From contig NZ_CM002285.1 of the NCBI RefSeq assembly GCF_000497445.1, positions 669,248 to 733,247 on the forward strand: a stretch of 64,000 nucleotides of DNA. The letters run 5' to 3'. The notes beneath the pieces were generated by a model. That model saw only the letters and a list, made by a program, of their open reading frames with translations, was not told the origin of the DNA and searched no databases. This stretch comes from Streptomyces roseochromogenus subsp. oscitans DS 12.976 (GTDB lineage: Bacteria > Actinomycetota > Actinomycetes > Streptomycetales > Streptomycetaceae). Of the stretch, positions 34,040 through 43,638 are shown piece by piece. How positions within the stretch are numbered: position 1 is the first letter of the stretch; each line of letters starts with the position of its first letter. Made by a program: the position numbers and the translations under genes.

Positions 34040-35206
34040 GTGAAGGACGAACGGACCGGCCGGGAGCCGGAGGACGCCGCCGCGCCCCGGCTGCCGGCGC
34101 CGCCGCTGTGGCTGCGCTGGCTTCCGGTCCTCTACGTCGCCGCCGTCCTGCTGCTGGAGCCGGCCACGCCCGTGGACTGGCCGGTGAGCTTCGCGCTGAT
34201 CTCCGTGCCGGTGCTGGCCGCGTTCGCGCACGGGCCGGTGGGCGTCGCCGCCGCCACGGTGTTCTCCGTCGTCCTCGAAGGGGTGCTGGCCGGTACGCCG
34301 TGCTGTGCGGGCCGCTCCGTCGGCTATCTGTGGGACCGTCACTACGTGGCGTCCTACATCTGTACGGCGCTGGTGGGCGGCCTCGGCACGATCCTGGCCG
34401 CCCACCGGATCCGGCGGGAACGCACGCTCGCCGACGTCCGGTTCGTGGCCGAGACCGCGCAGCGCGTCCTGCTGCGCCCCGTACCGCACCGCATCGGCAA
34501 CCTCCGTCTGGAGAGCCTCTATCTGTCCGCGAGCGCGGAGGCACGCATCGGCGGTGATCTCTACGAGGCGGTCCCCACCCGGTTCGGGGTCCGCCTGCTC
34601 ATCGGCGACGTCCGCGGCAAGGGACTGCTGGCGGTCGAGACCGCCGCCACGCTGCTCGGTGCGTTCCGCGAGGCGGCTTACGACGAACCCGATCTGCCCG
34701 CGCTGGCCGGCCGGGCGGACACGAGCATGAACCGCAGGGCGACGCAGCTCGGCGGAACCGAGACGGGCGAGCGGTTCGTCACCGCGGTGTTCGCCGAGAT
34801 CCCCGCCGACGGCCACATCGTCCGCATCGTCAACTGCGGCCATCCGCCGCCGATCTCCCTGCGGGCCGGCGAGGTGTGCGAACTGGACAGCGGGCGGCCG
34901 GCGCCGCCCCTGACCCTCGGCAAGCTGGTCGCGGACCCGTACCACGTCGACGAGTACCCTTTCCGGCCCGGCGATCAGCTGCTGCTGTACACGGACGGCG
35001 TGACGGAGACGCGGGACGCGACGGGCACCTTCTATCCGCTGTTGCAGCGGCTGCGCGCCTGGGGTCCCCTGCCGCCGAAGGATCTGCTCGAACGACTCCA
35101 CGACGATCTGCTGGCGTACAGCCACAACAGAACGCAGGACGACACCGCGGCGCTCGCGGTCTGTCTGGCTCCCGAGGCGCCGTCGGCGACGTCACCGGCC
35201 GAGTGA
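34040..35206 (+). CDS. Membrane-bound SpoIIE-type PP2C phosphatase
   Basis: 388 residues from a GTG at 34040. Three membrane segments in the first 130 residues (WLPVLYVAAVLLLEP; FALISVPVLAAFAHGPVGVA and on; ICTALVGGLGTILAA), then a SpoIIE/PP2C domain: ASAEARIGGDLYEAVPTRFG, LLIGDVRGKGLLAVETAATL, FVTAVFAEI, GHPPPISLRAGEV, LLLYTDGVTETRDATG, and the final DDTAALAVCLAP. The metal-binding Asp residues are all present. It would dephosphorylate a STAS anti-anti-sigma factor at the membrane. It faces the minus-strand isomerase gene tail to tail. Confidence 0.88.
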   Translation: MKDERTGREPEDAAAPRLPAPPLWLRWLPVLYVAAVLLLEPATPVDWPVSFALISVPVLAAFAHGPVGVAAATVFSVVLEGVLAGTPCCAGRSVGYLWDRHYVASYICTALVGGLGTILAAHRIRRERTLADVRFVAETAQRVLLRPVPHRIGNLRLESLYLSASAEARIGGDLYEAVPTRFGVRLLIGDVRGKGLLAVETAATLLGAFREAAYDEPDLPALAGRADTSMNRRATQLGGTETGERFVTAVFAEIPADGHIVRIVNCGHPPPISLRAGEVCELDSGRPAPPLTLGKLVADPYHVDEYPFRPGDQLLLYTDGVTETRDATGTFYPLLQRLRAWGPLPPKDLLERLHDDLLAYSHNRTQDDTAALAVCLAPEAPSATSPAE

Positions 35207-35230
35207 GCCCGGCCCCGTGCCGGAAGCGGG

Positions 35231-36046
35231 TCAGAAGGCCGTGCGGGCGAACCAGTTGTCGAGGACCGCGCGCTCTCCCGAGATCTCGAAGGCCGGGTCC
35301 TCGTACGACCGCCGGCCGTAGAGCAGGAGCAGGAGATCCGCCGCCCGGCCGAGCACCGCCGCCGTGACCGGCGCGGACGCGTCGGACTCGCGGTCCGGCC
35401 CCGCCACCGGGCGGAAGCCGTCCGGGTCCAGCCGCACCCGCCACTCCTCGGCGGATCCGCCGTCGGGGCCCGCGCACCGGAACGCGAGGGTCTCTCCGTC
35501 GCCGCGCAGCTTGGTCACGCCGGGGGCGAAGAGACCCGCGTAGGGCAGGTTGACGAGGAACTCGTCCACGCCGTCCGCCGCGAGCACGGGGTCGATGTCC
35601 GAGGTCAGGCCGACGGCGTGCTCCGCGTCCACCCGGTGCACCAGCGTCTCGAAGAGCATCCGGCGAGCCCAGAACCGGGCGTGCCGGTCCTCGCCCCAGA
35701 CCCACATCGGCGCGTCGGGATCGGTGTCCCGCAGGACGGCCGCCACACCGGGCACGCCTGCCGCCACCCAGTCGGGATAGTCGCGGGCGTTCTCCGGCAG
35801 CTCCAGCTCGACGTCACGGCTGCGGGGCGGCTCCTGCACCAGCCCGGTCAGCAGGGTGGAGAACCAGCGCTGCAGCGCTCCCACGTGCCGGCTGAGGTCA
35901 GCCAGGGTCCAGTCGGGGCAGGACGGTACGGCGCTCGCCGGGTCGGCGCCCCGGACCGCCTCGGCGAAGCGCAGGGTCTCGCGGGCGATGGCCTCGCGGT
36001 AGGTGTCGTACGGCAGGGGATGCCCCGCCTCGTGTGTCGCTGCCAT
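35231..36046 (-). CDS. Maleylpyruvate isomerase/DinB-type (TIGR03083-like) protein
   Basis: 271 residues from an ATG at 36046. The family start is DTYREAIARETLRFAEAVRG, then VPSCPDWTLADLSRHVGALQ with the conserved Trp-Thr and metal-ligand His, and MLFETLVHRVDAEHAVG with the second His-x-x-x-Glu type site. The C-terminal half (about 190-271) is the alpha/beta SCP2-like lid region. Members are thiol-dependent, mycothiol-linked isomerases or transferases with a Zn site; the substrate here is unknown. It follows the PP2C gene by 88 bases on the same strand, so the two may be co-transcribed. Confidence 0.75.
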   Translation of the reverse strand: MAATHEAGHPLPYDTYREAIARETLRFAEAVRGADPASAVPSCPDWTLADLSRHVGALQRWFSTLLTGLVQEPPRSRDVELELPENARDYPDWVAAGVPGVAAVLRDTDPDAPMWVWGEDRHARFWARRMLFETLVHRVDAEHAVGLTSDIDPVLAADGVDEFLVNLPYAGLFAPGVTKLRGDGETLAFRCAGPDGGSAEEWRVRLDPDGFRPVAGPDRESDASAPVTAAVLGRAADLLLLLYGRRSYEDPAFEISGERAVLDNWFARTAF

Positions 36047-36134
36047 CGGCCGCCGCCATCCTGTTCTGGTTCTCGGCACGGATTCCGTCGCCGACAGTCT
36101 GGCCGCTGGAGTCCACTCGAAGGCAAATCGCGGC

Positions 36135-38595
36135 TCAGGGGATCTCCTGTTCGGCCCAGATGATCTTCCCTTCGGCGGTGTACCGGGCGCCCCAGCGCTG
36201 GGCCAGCTGGGCGACCAGGAAGAGCCCGCGGCCGCCCTCGTCCGTGCTCCTGGCGTGCCTGAGCCGGGGGGCCGTACTGCTGGCGTCGGAGACCTCGCAG
36301 GTGAGGCGGGTGTCGTGGAGGAGGCGTAGCCGGATGGGCGGGGCCGCGTAGCGGAGGGCGTTGGTGACGAGTTCGCTCACGATGAGTTCCGTCGTCATGG
36401 CTGCCTCCGCACCGAGGCCCCAGTCCTCGACCTGGTGGGTGGCCCGGGCGCGCAGGGTGGCGACGGCGGCCGGGTCGGGGGGTACGGTCCCAGGAGGCGA
36501 CCCGGTCGGCGCTGAGCACATGGGTGCGGGTCAGGAGCAGCGCGATGTCGTCGGACTGCGGCACGGGCACGAGCGTGCGCACGGCGGAGGTGCACAGCGC
36601 GTCCAGGGCCTCGTCGGTGTGGGTGAGGGCCTGTGCGAGCAGGGACATGCCGCGCTCCACGTCGTGGTCGCAGCCCTCGATGAGGCCGTTGGTGTAGAGG
36701 CCGAAGAGGCTGTTCTCGGGAAGTGCGATCTCGGTGGCCTCGAAGGCCATTCCGCCGAGCCCGAGCGGGGGTCCGGCGGGGATCTCCGGGAAGTACGCCG
36801 GTCCGTCCGGTGCCACGACGACGGGCGGCGGGTGTCCGGCCCGAGCCATCGCGCACCGCTGGGTGACCGGGTCGTAGACGGCGTAGAGGCAGGTCGCGCC
36901 GATGAAGGTGCTCCGGGCGGCTGTGCCCGCGGCGGCCTCCTCGTCGCTCAGCCGGAACACGAGGTCGTCGAGGTGGGCGAGCAGGTCGTCGGGGGGCATC
37001 TCCATGGCGGCGAGCGTCTGGACGGCCGTGCGCAGCCGGCCCATGCCGGCCGCCGCGGTGATGCCGTGGCCCACGACGTCACCGACGACGAGGCCCACGC
37101 GGGCACCGGACAGCGGGATCACATCGAACCAGTCGCCGCCGACGCCGCCGCAGGGATCCGCCGGCCGGTAGGAGGAGGCCACCTCCAGCGCGGTGCCGCC
37201 GGTCAGGGCGGGTGGCAGCAGGCTGCGCTGGAGGGTGACCGCCGCCGTGTGTTCCCTGGTGTAGCGGCGGGCGTTGTCCACGCACACCGCCGCGCGTGCC
37301 ACGAGTTCCCGGGCCAGCATGACGTCGTCGGTCCCGAAGGAGACGGGATTGAGCGACCGGGCGAACATGGTGAGGCCGAGTACGGTGTTCCGCGCCCGCA
37401 TCGGCGCGAAGATGACCGAGTGCAGGCCGAACTCGCGGATGCGTGCCACGCGCAGGGGTTCCTTGGCGGTCCACAGTTCGTCGGCCGGGTCGAGGACCGG
37501 GATGAGCAGCGGCTCACCGTCGATGAGCAGGTGGGTGTCGTGGGGCGGCGGGAGGAAGTCGACCCGGTCGCCGACCTGTGCGACGGCCTCGGGGGTGCCC
37601 TCGCGCACCGAGCGCAGTGCGGCACGGCGCATCGCCAGCCCGGCGGGCGCAGGTCCGGCGTCGCTCAGCCACGCTCCGTGACCTTCGGTGCTGAGCACGG
37701 GTTCCAGCAGATCGACGAAGACGAAGTCCGCGAAGCGGGGGACCGCGAAGTCGGCGAGTTCCTGGGCGGTCCGCATCACGTCGAGGGTCCGGCCGATGCT
37801 GGTGCCGGCTTCGTTGACCATGGTCAGCAGCTGGCGGGCGTTCCAGCGCTCGGTGACGTCCTGGACCATGTAGCACACGCCGGTGACGGCGTCCTCGGCG
37901 TCCACCAGCGGGAAGAACGAGGTCGCGTAGGCGTGCTGGCGGTGCGGGTCGGCCCAGCTCCAGCCCACGTACTCGTAGTCGGTCACCGGGACGCCGGTGG
38001 CGAGCACCTCGCGCATCAGGCCTTCCAGGCCCGCCGCCTGCAGCCCGGGCAGCAGCTCGCCCAGCCGCTTCCCGAGCCGCTCGTCACGGGGGACCCCGCT
38101 GATGTGTTCCAGGGTGTCGTTCACCCAGACGTACCGCAGCTCGGTGTCCAGGACGGCCAGGCCGACCGGCGAGCGGGTCAGGAACCCGTCCAGGACCGAC
38201 TGGCCCATGGTCCACCGCGACAGCTGTGCGCGAGCCGACGCCAGGAAGCACTCGGCGGTGCCCATCCGGAACGACGCCGATACCCGTAGCTGGACGTCGA
38301 GGCGGCGGCCGTCCCGGTGCCGTAGGGCGATCTGGCCGCTCCAGCCGTTTCCGGCGCGGCACCGCGCCACGACACCGGCGAGCCGTGCCGGGTCCTCGGG
38401 CATGGCGAGCAGGCGCGCGGCGGAGGCACCGACGACGTCCGGTGCCTCGTAGCCGAGGAGCACTTCGGCGCTGCGGGTCCAGCCGACCACGACGCCGTGT
38501 TCCGATATCACCGCGGCCGCGTCGGTGGACGCGTCGAAGAGATCACCCGGTCCCCCGGGCGGGCCCGCGGCGAAGCCCTCTCGCGCTGATTCCAT
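36135..38595 (-). CDS. PAS-PAS-GAF-PP2C-HATPase regulator with C-run frameshift
   Basis: From an ATG at 38595. Modules: two PAS domains (about 20-130 and 135-250; VVGWTRSAEVLLGYEAPDV, GLAVLDTELRYVWVNDTLEH), a GAF domain (about 255-440), and a PP2C phosphatase (about 460-690; GVGGDWFDVIPLSG, LVVGDVVGHGITAAAGMGRL). The frame is then lost at a run of six C on the coding strand (plus-strand G at 36477-36482), about codon 704. In the +1 frame the expected anti-sigma ATPase follows at once (DPAAVATLRARATHQVEDWG, MTTELIVSELVTNALRYAAP, DEGGRGLFLVAQLAQRWG) and stops at 36135, just before the next gene. Removing one C restores a normal protein of about 820 residues. Without correction the frame would run to 35848 inside the neighbouring gene. 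Confidence 0.85.
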
Positions 38596-38777
38596 GAGTC
38601 ACACCCATATACCACTATGAGCCTGTTTGTAAGGTGATATGCATAGATACTGCGGAATGTTGACGGGTCTGCCCGACGCGGCGCCGTGCGGTTGGGCCGG
38701 GCCGTGGCCGGAGCGACCATGGAAGGACCGGCCGTCAGCGCCCACGGGCCCGTCCGGCCGGTGGAGGTGAACCCGGC

Positions 38778-40844
38778 ATGGCAGTGGACTCCTTCGAAGC
38801 CGGCCACAACGAGCAGCACGCCGAGCTGCCCCGGCCGACCGGGCTGCTGGATGTGCTGAGCGTGGCCGCCGTGGCCCTGGACACCCGTGGCCGCATCGTC
38901 TTCTGGACCCCGCAGGCCGAAGAACTCTTCGGATACTCCTCCGAGGAGGCGCTCGGCAAGCACGCGGCGCGCCTGCTCATCCACCCGGAACATCTCCAGG
39001 CCGTGGTGGGTCTGTTCACGGAGGTCCTGGAGACCGGCAGGGGCTGGGCCGGCGCGTTTCCGGTCCGGCACAAGGACGGCGGCAGCCGGCTGACCGAGTT
39101 CCGGACCATGCGGCTGCTGGACGATCTCGGGGACGTCTATGCCCTGGGTATCGCGGCGGACCACACGCTGCTCCAGCGCGTCGAGACCGATCTGGCGCTG
39201 TGCGAGCAGTTGATCAACCAGTCCCCGATCGGACTGGCCCTCCTCGATCCCGAGCTGCGCTATCTCCTGGTCAACCCGGCACTGGAGCGGATCGACGGCA
39301 TTCCCGCCGAGGATCACATCGGCCGCCACCTGCGGGAGACGCTGCCCTTGCCGGAGGTCGACACCGTCGAGTCGGCCCTGCGTCAGGTGCTCACCACCGG
39401 TACGCCGCTGCTGGACCAGTACCACGTCGGCCGTCCCCCCTCCGATCCCGGCCAGGAGCACGCCTGGTCGCTGTCCTTCTACCGTCTGGAGGATCCCGGA
39501 GGGCGGGTCCTGGGCGCGGCCGCCTCGGTCGTCGACGTCACCGAGCGGCACCGCGCGGCGGCCGAGGCCGACCGGGCGCGGCGGCGCCTGGCCCTGATCG
39601 CGGACGCCTCCGCGCGGGTCGGCACCACGCTGGACGTGGATCAGACCGCCCATGAGCTGGCCGAGATCGCCGCGCCGGCGCTGGCCGACGTGGTCGCCGT
39701 GGACGTCCTCGACTCCGCGCTGTCCTGCCGTCGGATACGCAGACCGGACAACGGCCCGGAGCTGTTCCGGGCCCTCGCCCTGAAGGCGGCCCATCCCACG
39801 GTCGCGCTGCGCGCCGCCGACGCTCCCGGTGACCTAGCCGCCTACGCGGGTGACCGTCTGGTCACCCTGTGCGTCCACACCGGGCGGCCGGTCCTGGTGC
39901 CCCGGGTGGGGCCGCGCGATCTGCCGCGCATCGCCCGGGACGCGACGGCCGGCGCCCTGTTGGCGGAGGCCGGTGTCCACTCGTATCTCGCGGTGCCGCT
40001 GATCGCGCACGGCGAGGTGCTCGGCGCCCTGGACCTCAAGCGAACCCTCAATCCGGCGCCGTTCGACGAGGACGACGTCGTACTGGCCGCCGAACTCGCC
40101 GGCCGGGCCGCGGTGGCCATCGACAACGCCCGCTGGTTCCAGAGCGTCCGCAACACCGCGCTCACCCTGCAGCGCAGTCTGCTGCCCGATCACTCGCCGC
40201 ACCACACGGGCCTGGAACTCGCCTCCCGCTACCAGCCCGCGCAAGCCACCAGCGAGGTCGGCGGCGACTGGTACGACGTCATCCCGCTGGCCGACGACAA
40301 GACCGCCCTGGTGGTCGGCGACGTCATGGGCAACGGCATCGACGCGGCCGCCACCATGGGCCGACTGCGCACGGCCACCTGCGCCTACGCCGATGTCGAC
40401 CTCGCCCCCGGCGCGGTACTCCAGCACCTGGACAAGATCACCTGCGATCTGGAGCACTACATCGTCACCTGCCTGTACGCGGTGTACGACCCGCGCACCG
40501 GGCGGTGCAGCATCGCCAACGCCGGACACATGCCGCCCGCGCTGGCGCGCCCTGGCCGGCCGCCGAGACTCCTGGAGCTGCCGGCCGGGGCGCCGCTCGG
40601 CGTCGGCGGCGTGAGCTTCGAGACCACCACGGTCACGCTGCGCCCCGGTGATCTGCTGGTCCTCTACACCGACGGCCTCGTGGAGACCCGTCAGCACGCC
40701 ATCGACGACCGGCTGAACGCCTTGCTGGACCTCCTCGGCGAAGCGCACCGGCCGCTGGAGGAGACCTGCGACGCCCTGCTGTACGGACTGCGCAACCCCG
40801 ACGACCACGACGACGTGGCCCTGCTCGTCGCCCGCACCCTGTAG
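38778..40844 (+). CDS. PAS-PAS-GAF-PP2C phosphatase
   Basis: 688 residues from an ATG at 38778 with GGAGG upstream. Two PAS domains (about 15-130 and 140-255; RIVFWTPQAEELFGYSSEEA, GLALLDPELRYLLVNPALER), a GAF domain (about 270-450; VHSYLAVPLIAHGEVLGALD), and a SpoIIE-type PP2C domain (about 465-688; SEVGGDWYDVIPLADDKTAL, VVGDVMGNGIDAAATMGRLR, LLVLYTDGLVETR, DDHDDVALLVARTL). No ATPase domain, unlike its divergent neighbour. The 182-bp gap between the two divergent paralogues suggests shared control and possibly opposing or complementary action on the same anti-anti-sigma factor (inference). Confidence 0.9.
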   Translation: MAVDSFEAGHNEQHAELPRPTGLLDVLSVAAVALDTRGRIVFWTPQAEELFGYSSEEALGKHAARLLIHPEHLQAVVGLFTEVLETGRGWAGAFPVRHKDGGSRLTEFRTMRLLDDLGDVYALGIAADHTLLQRVETDLALCEQLINQSPIGLALLDPELRYLLVNPALERIDGIPAEDHIGRHLRETLPLPEVDTVESALRQVLTTGTPLLDQYHVGRPPSDPGQEHAWSLSFYRLEDPGGRVLGAAASVVDVTERHRAAAEADRARRRLALIADASARVGTTLDVDQTAHELAEIAAPALADVVAVDVLDSALSCRRIRRPDNGPELFRALALKAAHPTVALRAADAPGDLAAYAGDRLVTLCVHTGRPVLVPRVGPRDLPRIARDATAGALLAEAGVHSYLAVPLIAHGEVLGALDLKRTLNPAPFDEDDVVLAAELAGRAAVAIDNARWFQSVRNTALTLQRSLLPDHSPHHTGLELASRYQPAQATSEVGGDWYDVIPLADDKTALVVGDVMGNGIDAAATMGRLRTATCAYADVDLAPGAVLQHLDKITCDLEHYIVTCLYAVYDPRTGRCSIANAGHMPPALARPGRPPRLLELPAGAPLGVGGVSFETTTVTLRPGDLLVLYTDGLVETRQHAIDDRLNALLDLLGEAHRPLEETCDALLYGLRNPDDHDDVALLVARTL

Positions 40845-40969
40845 GCCGCCCGGTAGCACGAGACCCTTCCCTGAACCGTGTCGCGTGGTGGACACTCCGC
40901 GCACCGGGCCGACGTCGTCACCCCGGTCGCCGCCCTCTCCCCCACCCCCTACCGTCAAGGGCTCCCCAG

Positions 40970-42898
40970 ATGCCGATCGCACCTGCCGCCCTGCGCCTGG
41001 CCGTCGCAGTCGCGGGCTTCCTGCTCGTCACCACCACGTCCACCACGTCCTCCGCCGCCCCGAAGGAGCCAACACACCGTGTTTCGGGCGCAGTTGAAGC
41101 CGCAGCCCCGGCCACCTGGTCCCCGCCGCTGTCCACGCAAGGCCGCTCCATCGTCGACAGCCAGGGCAACCGTTTCCGCCTGAAGGGCGCCAACTGGGAC
41201 GGCGCACAAGGCTCGTGGACGGGCAGCGGCAGCGCCGATGATCCCGCCAACCACCACGCCGGCCAGGACTCCCACGGCATCCCCCTCGGCCTGGACCGCG
41301 TACCGCTGGACCAACTCCTCGGCGATTTCCATCAGCTGGGCATCAACACCATCCGGCTGCCGTTCTCGAACGCGATGATCCACAGCACGACCCCGGTGCC
41401 CGACAGCGCCGTGACCGCCAATCCCCAACTGCGAGGCAGGACACCGCTGGAGATCTACGACGCCGTGGTCGACGCGCTCAGCGCCGGCGGGTTCGCCGTG
41501 ATCCTCAACAACCACACCAACACCTCCCGCTGGTGCTGCGGCATCGACGGCAACGAGCGCTGGAACAGCTCGCAGTCGACGCGGGCCTGGGCCGACGACT
41601 GGGTCTTCATGGCCCGCCGCTACGCCTCCGTCCCCCGGGTGGTCGGCGCGGACCTGTACAACGAGGTGCGGCGCGACGTCCTGGACGACCCCAACTGGGG
41701 CCTGGGCGACGACCACGACTGGTACGCCGCGGCCCGGCTCACCGCCGACCGCATCCTCACGGAGGCCAACCCACGGCTCCTCATCGTCGTCGAGGGCATC
41801 AACTGGACGGGGATACCCGCGGACGGACTCCCCCACGGCCGCCCTGTGCTGACCCCCGCCGGGACCCTGTCCCACACCCTCGTCGACGCCCACAAGCTGG
41901 TCTACTCCGCGCACTTCTACGGCTACACCGGCCCCCACCACAGCGGCGCGACCGGTATCGGCGAGACCCATGACCCCCGCTACCAGGACCTGAGCCGCAA
42001 CGACCTGTACACAGCGCTCCACGACGAGGCGTTCTTCGTGGAGGAGCCGGAGCGGCACTACACCGCACCCGTCTGGGTCAGCGAGTTCGGCATCGGCGCG
42101 GGCGAGACGAGTCCGGCCGCCCGCACCTGGTTCGGCAGCATCACCGACTACTTCGCCGACCACGACACCGACTTCGCCTTCTGGCCTCTGGTCGGCTTCA
42201 CGGGCCACGACGACTGGGCGCTGCTCCAGTACGACGAGAGCGGGCACCGCTCCGGCATCCTCGACGCGGGCGACTGGCGTGCTGCGGCCTGGCAGCACCT
42301 CATGACCGCGCCGAGCGACACCGGTCCGGTGGCGGCGGTTCCGGTCTGGCGGATGCTCTCCATCGACCATGGCGACGCGGTGGAGTCGGTACGGGTGCGG
42401 GCCACCGGGGACTGGGATCCGGGGGCCTACAAGGCCGCCTGCCCCGACGGGCTGCGGCTCATCGGGCTCGGCCACACCACTGGGCGGGGCCTGTGCACCG
42501 ACAGCACCGGCGGTGGCCCGGGCGATCTGCGTGCGACGGGCGGCGGCCAGACGGTGGTCACGGACGAGCGCTATGTCCCGGCCGGCGGCGACTGGGCGTC
42601 GGGATACACCAAACTGCAGTGCCCCGAGGGCGGTTTCCTCATCGGATACAGCGCCCGTGGCGAGCGGGTGTCGGCGGCCCTGTGCGTGCCCGCCCGGAAC
42701 TCGCTGGCGGGAGCGGGCCGCACGGTGTGGTTCGACCGGTCCGACAACCGTCCCAGCGGCGCCGCCGGCGGCGACTTCGCGTACGGCGACTACAAGGGCC
42801 AGTGCGGCGAGGACGAATACGCCGCCGGAATCGCCTACACCACCCGGGTGGGCAGCCGCCCCGGGCCCGACGCCCTACTGTGCCGCCGGCTCCTCTGA
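40970..42898 (+). CDS. Secreted GH5 glycoside hydrolase with triple C-terminal repeat
   Basis: 642 residues from an ATG at 40970 with AAGGG upstream. Signal peptide (LRLAVAVAGFLLVTTTSTTS). The GH5 barrel spans about 50-450: GRSIVDSQGNRFRLKGANWD, GINTIRLPFSNAM, VILNNHTNTSRWCCG, acid/base Glu in VGADLYNEVRRDV, YSAHFYGYTGPHH, nucleophile Glu in PVWVSEFGIGAGE, FAFWPLVGF. Likely a beta-glucanase or mannanase. The last 165 residues hold three copies of a unit, GDW-x-x-G-x-Y-K-x-x-C-P-x-G-x-x-L-I-G ending L-C (about 481-512, 539-572, 601-640), each with two Cys that could pair. That module is probably for binding. The stop overlaps the convergent TetR gene end. Confidence 0.87.
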   Translation: MPIAPAALRLAVAVAGFLLVTTTSTTSSAAPKEPTHRVSGAVEAAAPATWSPPLSTQGRSIVDSQGNRFRLKGANWDGAQGSWTGSGSADDPANHHAGQDSHGIPLGLDRVPLDQLLGDFHQLGINTIRLPFSNAMIHSTTPVPDSAVTANPQLRGRTPLEIYDAVVDALSAGGFAVILNNHTNTSRWCCGIDGNERWNSSQSTRAWADDWVFMARRYASVPRVVGADLYNEVRRDVLDDPNWGLGDDHDWYAAARLTADRILTEANPRLLIVVEGINWTGIPADGLPHGRPVLTPAGTLSHTLVDAHKLVYSAHFYGYTGPHHSGATGIGETHDPRYQDLSRNDLYTALHDEAFFVEEPERHYTAPVWVSEFGIGAGETSPAARTWFGSITDYFADHDTDFAFWPLVGFTGHDDWALLQYDESGHRSGILDAGDWRAAAWQHLMTAPSDTGPVAAVPVWRMLSIDHGDAVESVRVRATGDWDPGAYKAACPDGLRLIGLGHTTGRGLCTDSTGGGPGDLRATGGGQTVVTDERYVPAGGDWASGYTKLQCPEGGFLIGYSARGERVSAALCVPARNSLAGAGRTVWFDRSDNRPSGAAGGDFAYGDYKGQCGEDEYAAGIAYTTRVGSRPGPDALLCRRLL

Positions 42899-43498
42899 AG
42901 CGGCCCCGGACGACCGGTCGGCGGCCCCGCGCACCAGCAGCAGGAGGGCGTCGACCAGGTCGTCCGCCAGGTCGTCCACGGGGCTGCCCGTGGCCAGCCG
43001 GCGCAGTTGCAGGCCCATCACGAGGGCGACGGTCGTGGCGGCCAGGCGTTCCGCGTCCGGGACGCCCAACGCGGTCAGGATCCGGGCGGCGAGCAGGTCG
43101 TAGGCGCCGAACGCCTCGGCCGCCGCCTCCCGCAGCCGTGCGTCCCGCCCGGCGTGCAGGTACAGCTCGAACGGCGCGAGATGGGCGCTGTCCAGCGCCG
43201 TGCCACAGGCGACCTGGCCGGCCAGTGACGCCGCGTCCTCGACGGCGAGGCCTTCCGTCTGGCACTGCTCGGCCAGTTCGGTGAAGTGCCGCGCCTCCTC
43301 GCGCACGAAGTACAGCAGGCTCTCCCGCAGCAGATCGTGCTGGGTCTCGAAGTGGTAGGTGACCGACCCGAGGGACACGCCCGCCTCCTTGGCGATCCGC
43401 CGGTTCGTGACCGCCGCGACTCCGTCCTCGCCGATGATCCGCAGGACGGCGGTGATGATGCGCTGGCGCATCGGGGCAGGGCGGGCGGCGTGCGGCAT
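42875..43498 (-). CDS. TetR-family transcriptional regulator
   Basis: About 207 residues; ATG at 43498 preferred over 43507 because GGAAGA then lies at proper distance. TetR HTH near the N-terminus: MRQRIITAVLRIIGEDGVAA, VTNRRIAKEAGVSLGSVTYH and FETQHDLLRESLLYF. The ligand domain is helical with no named subclass. It is divergent from an SDR gene, with an 18-bp perfect palindrome at 43600-43617 as the likely operator, so it probably represses the SDR and itself. The 3' end overlaps the GH5 gene by 24 bases, tail to tail. Confidence 0.85.
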   Translation of the reverse strand: MPHAARPAPMRQRIITAVLRIIGEDGVAAVTNRRIAKEAGVSLGSVTYHFETQHDLLRESLLYFVREEARHFTELAEQCQTEGLAVEDAASLAGQVACGTALDSAHLAPFELYLHAGRDARLREAAAEAFGAYDLLAARILTALGVPDAERLAATTVALVMGLQLRRLATGSPVDDLADDLVDALLLLVRGAADRSSGAASEEPAAQ

Positions 43499-43599
43499 GG
43501 CGTGCATTCTTCCATCACCGGTTTCCAGCACTGCGTTCCAGCGCCGACTTCTCATCCCGCCTTGCGGCACCGGTGGACAGGGCCGTGCCGGCTCCCTAG

Positions 43600-43617
43600 T
43601 GTTCGTTCGAACGAACA
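43600..43617. promoter_or_regulatory. TetR operator, perfect 18-bp palindrome
   Basis: TGTTCGTTCGAACGAACA lies between the divergent TetR and SDR genes, 22 bp before the SDR start codon. Such uninterrupted palindromes are typical of TetR-family sites and would block SDR transcription when bound. Confidence 0.7.
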
Positions 43618-43638
43618 GGACCGGACTGGAGGGTAGCC

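Noticed and set aside
35848..36134. Read-through end of the frameshifted PP2C gene (would give about 915 residues)
   Set aside because: The sequence after the C6 run is Arg/Pro-rich low complexity and overlaps the next gene; the ATPase domain in the +1 frame explains the region.
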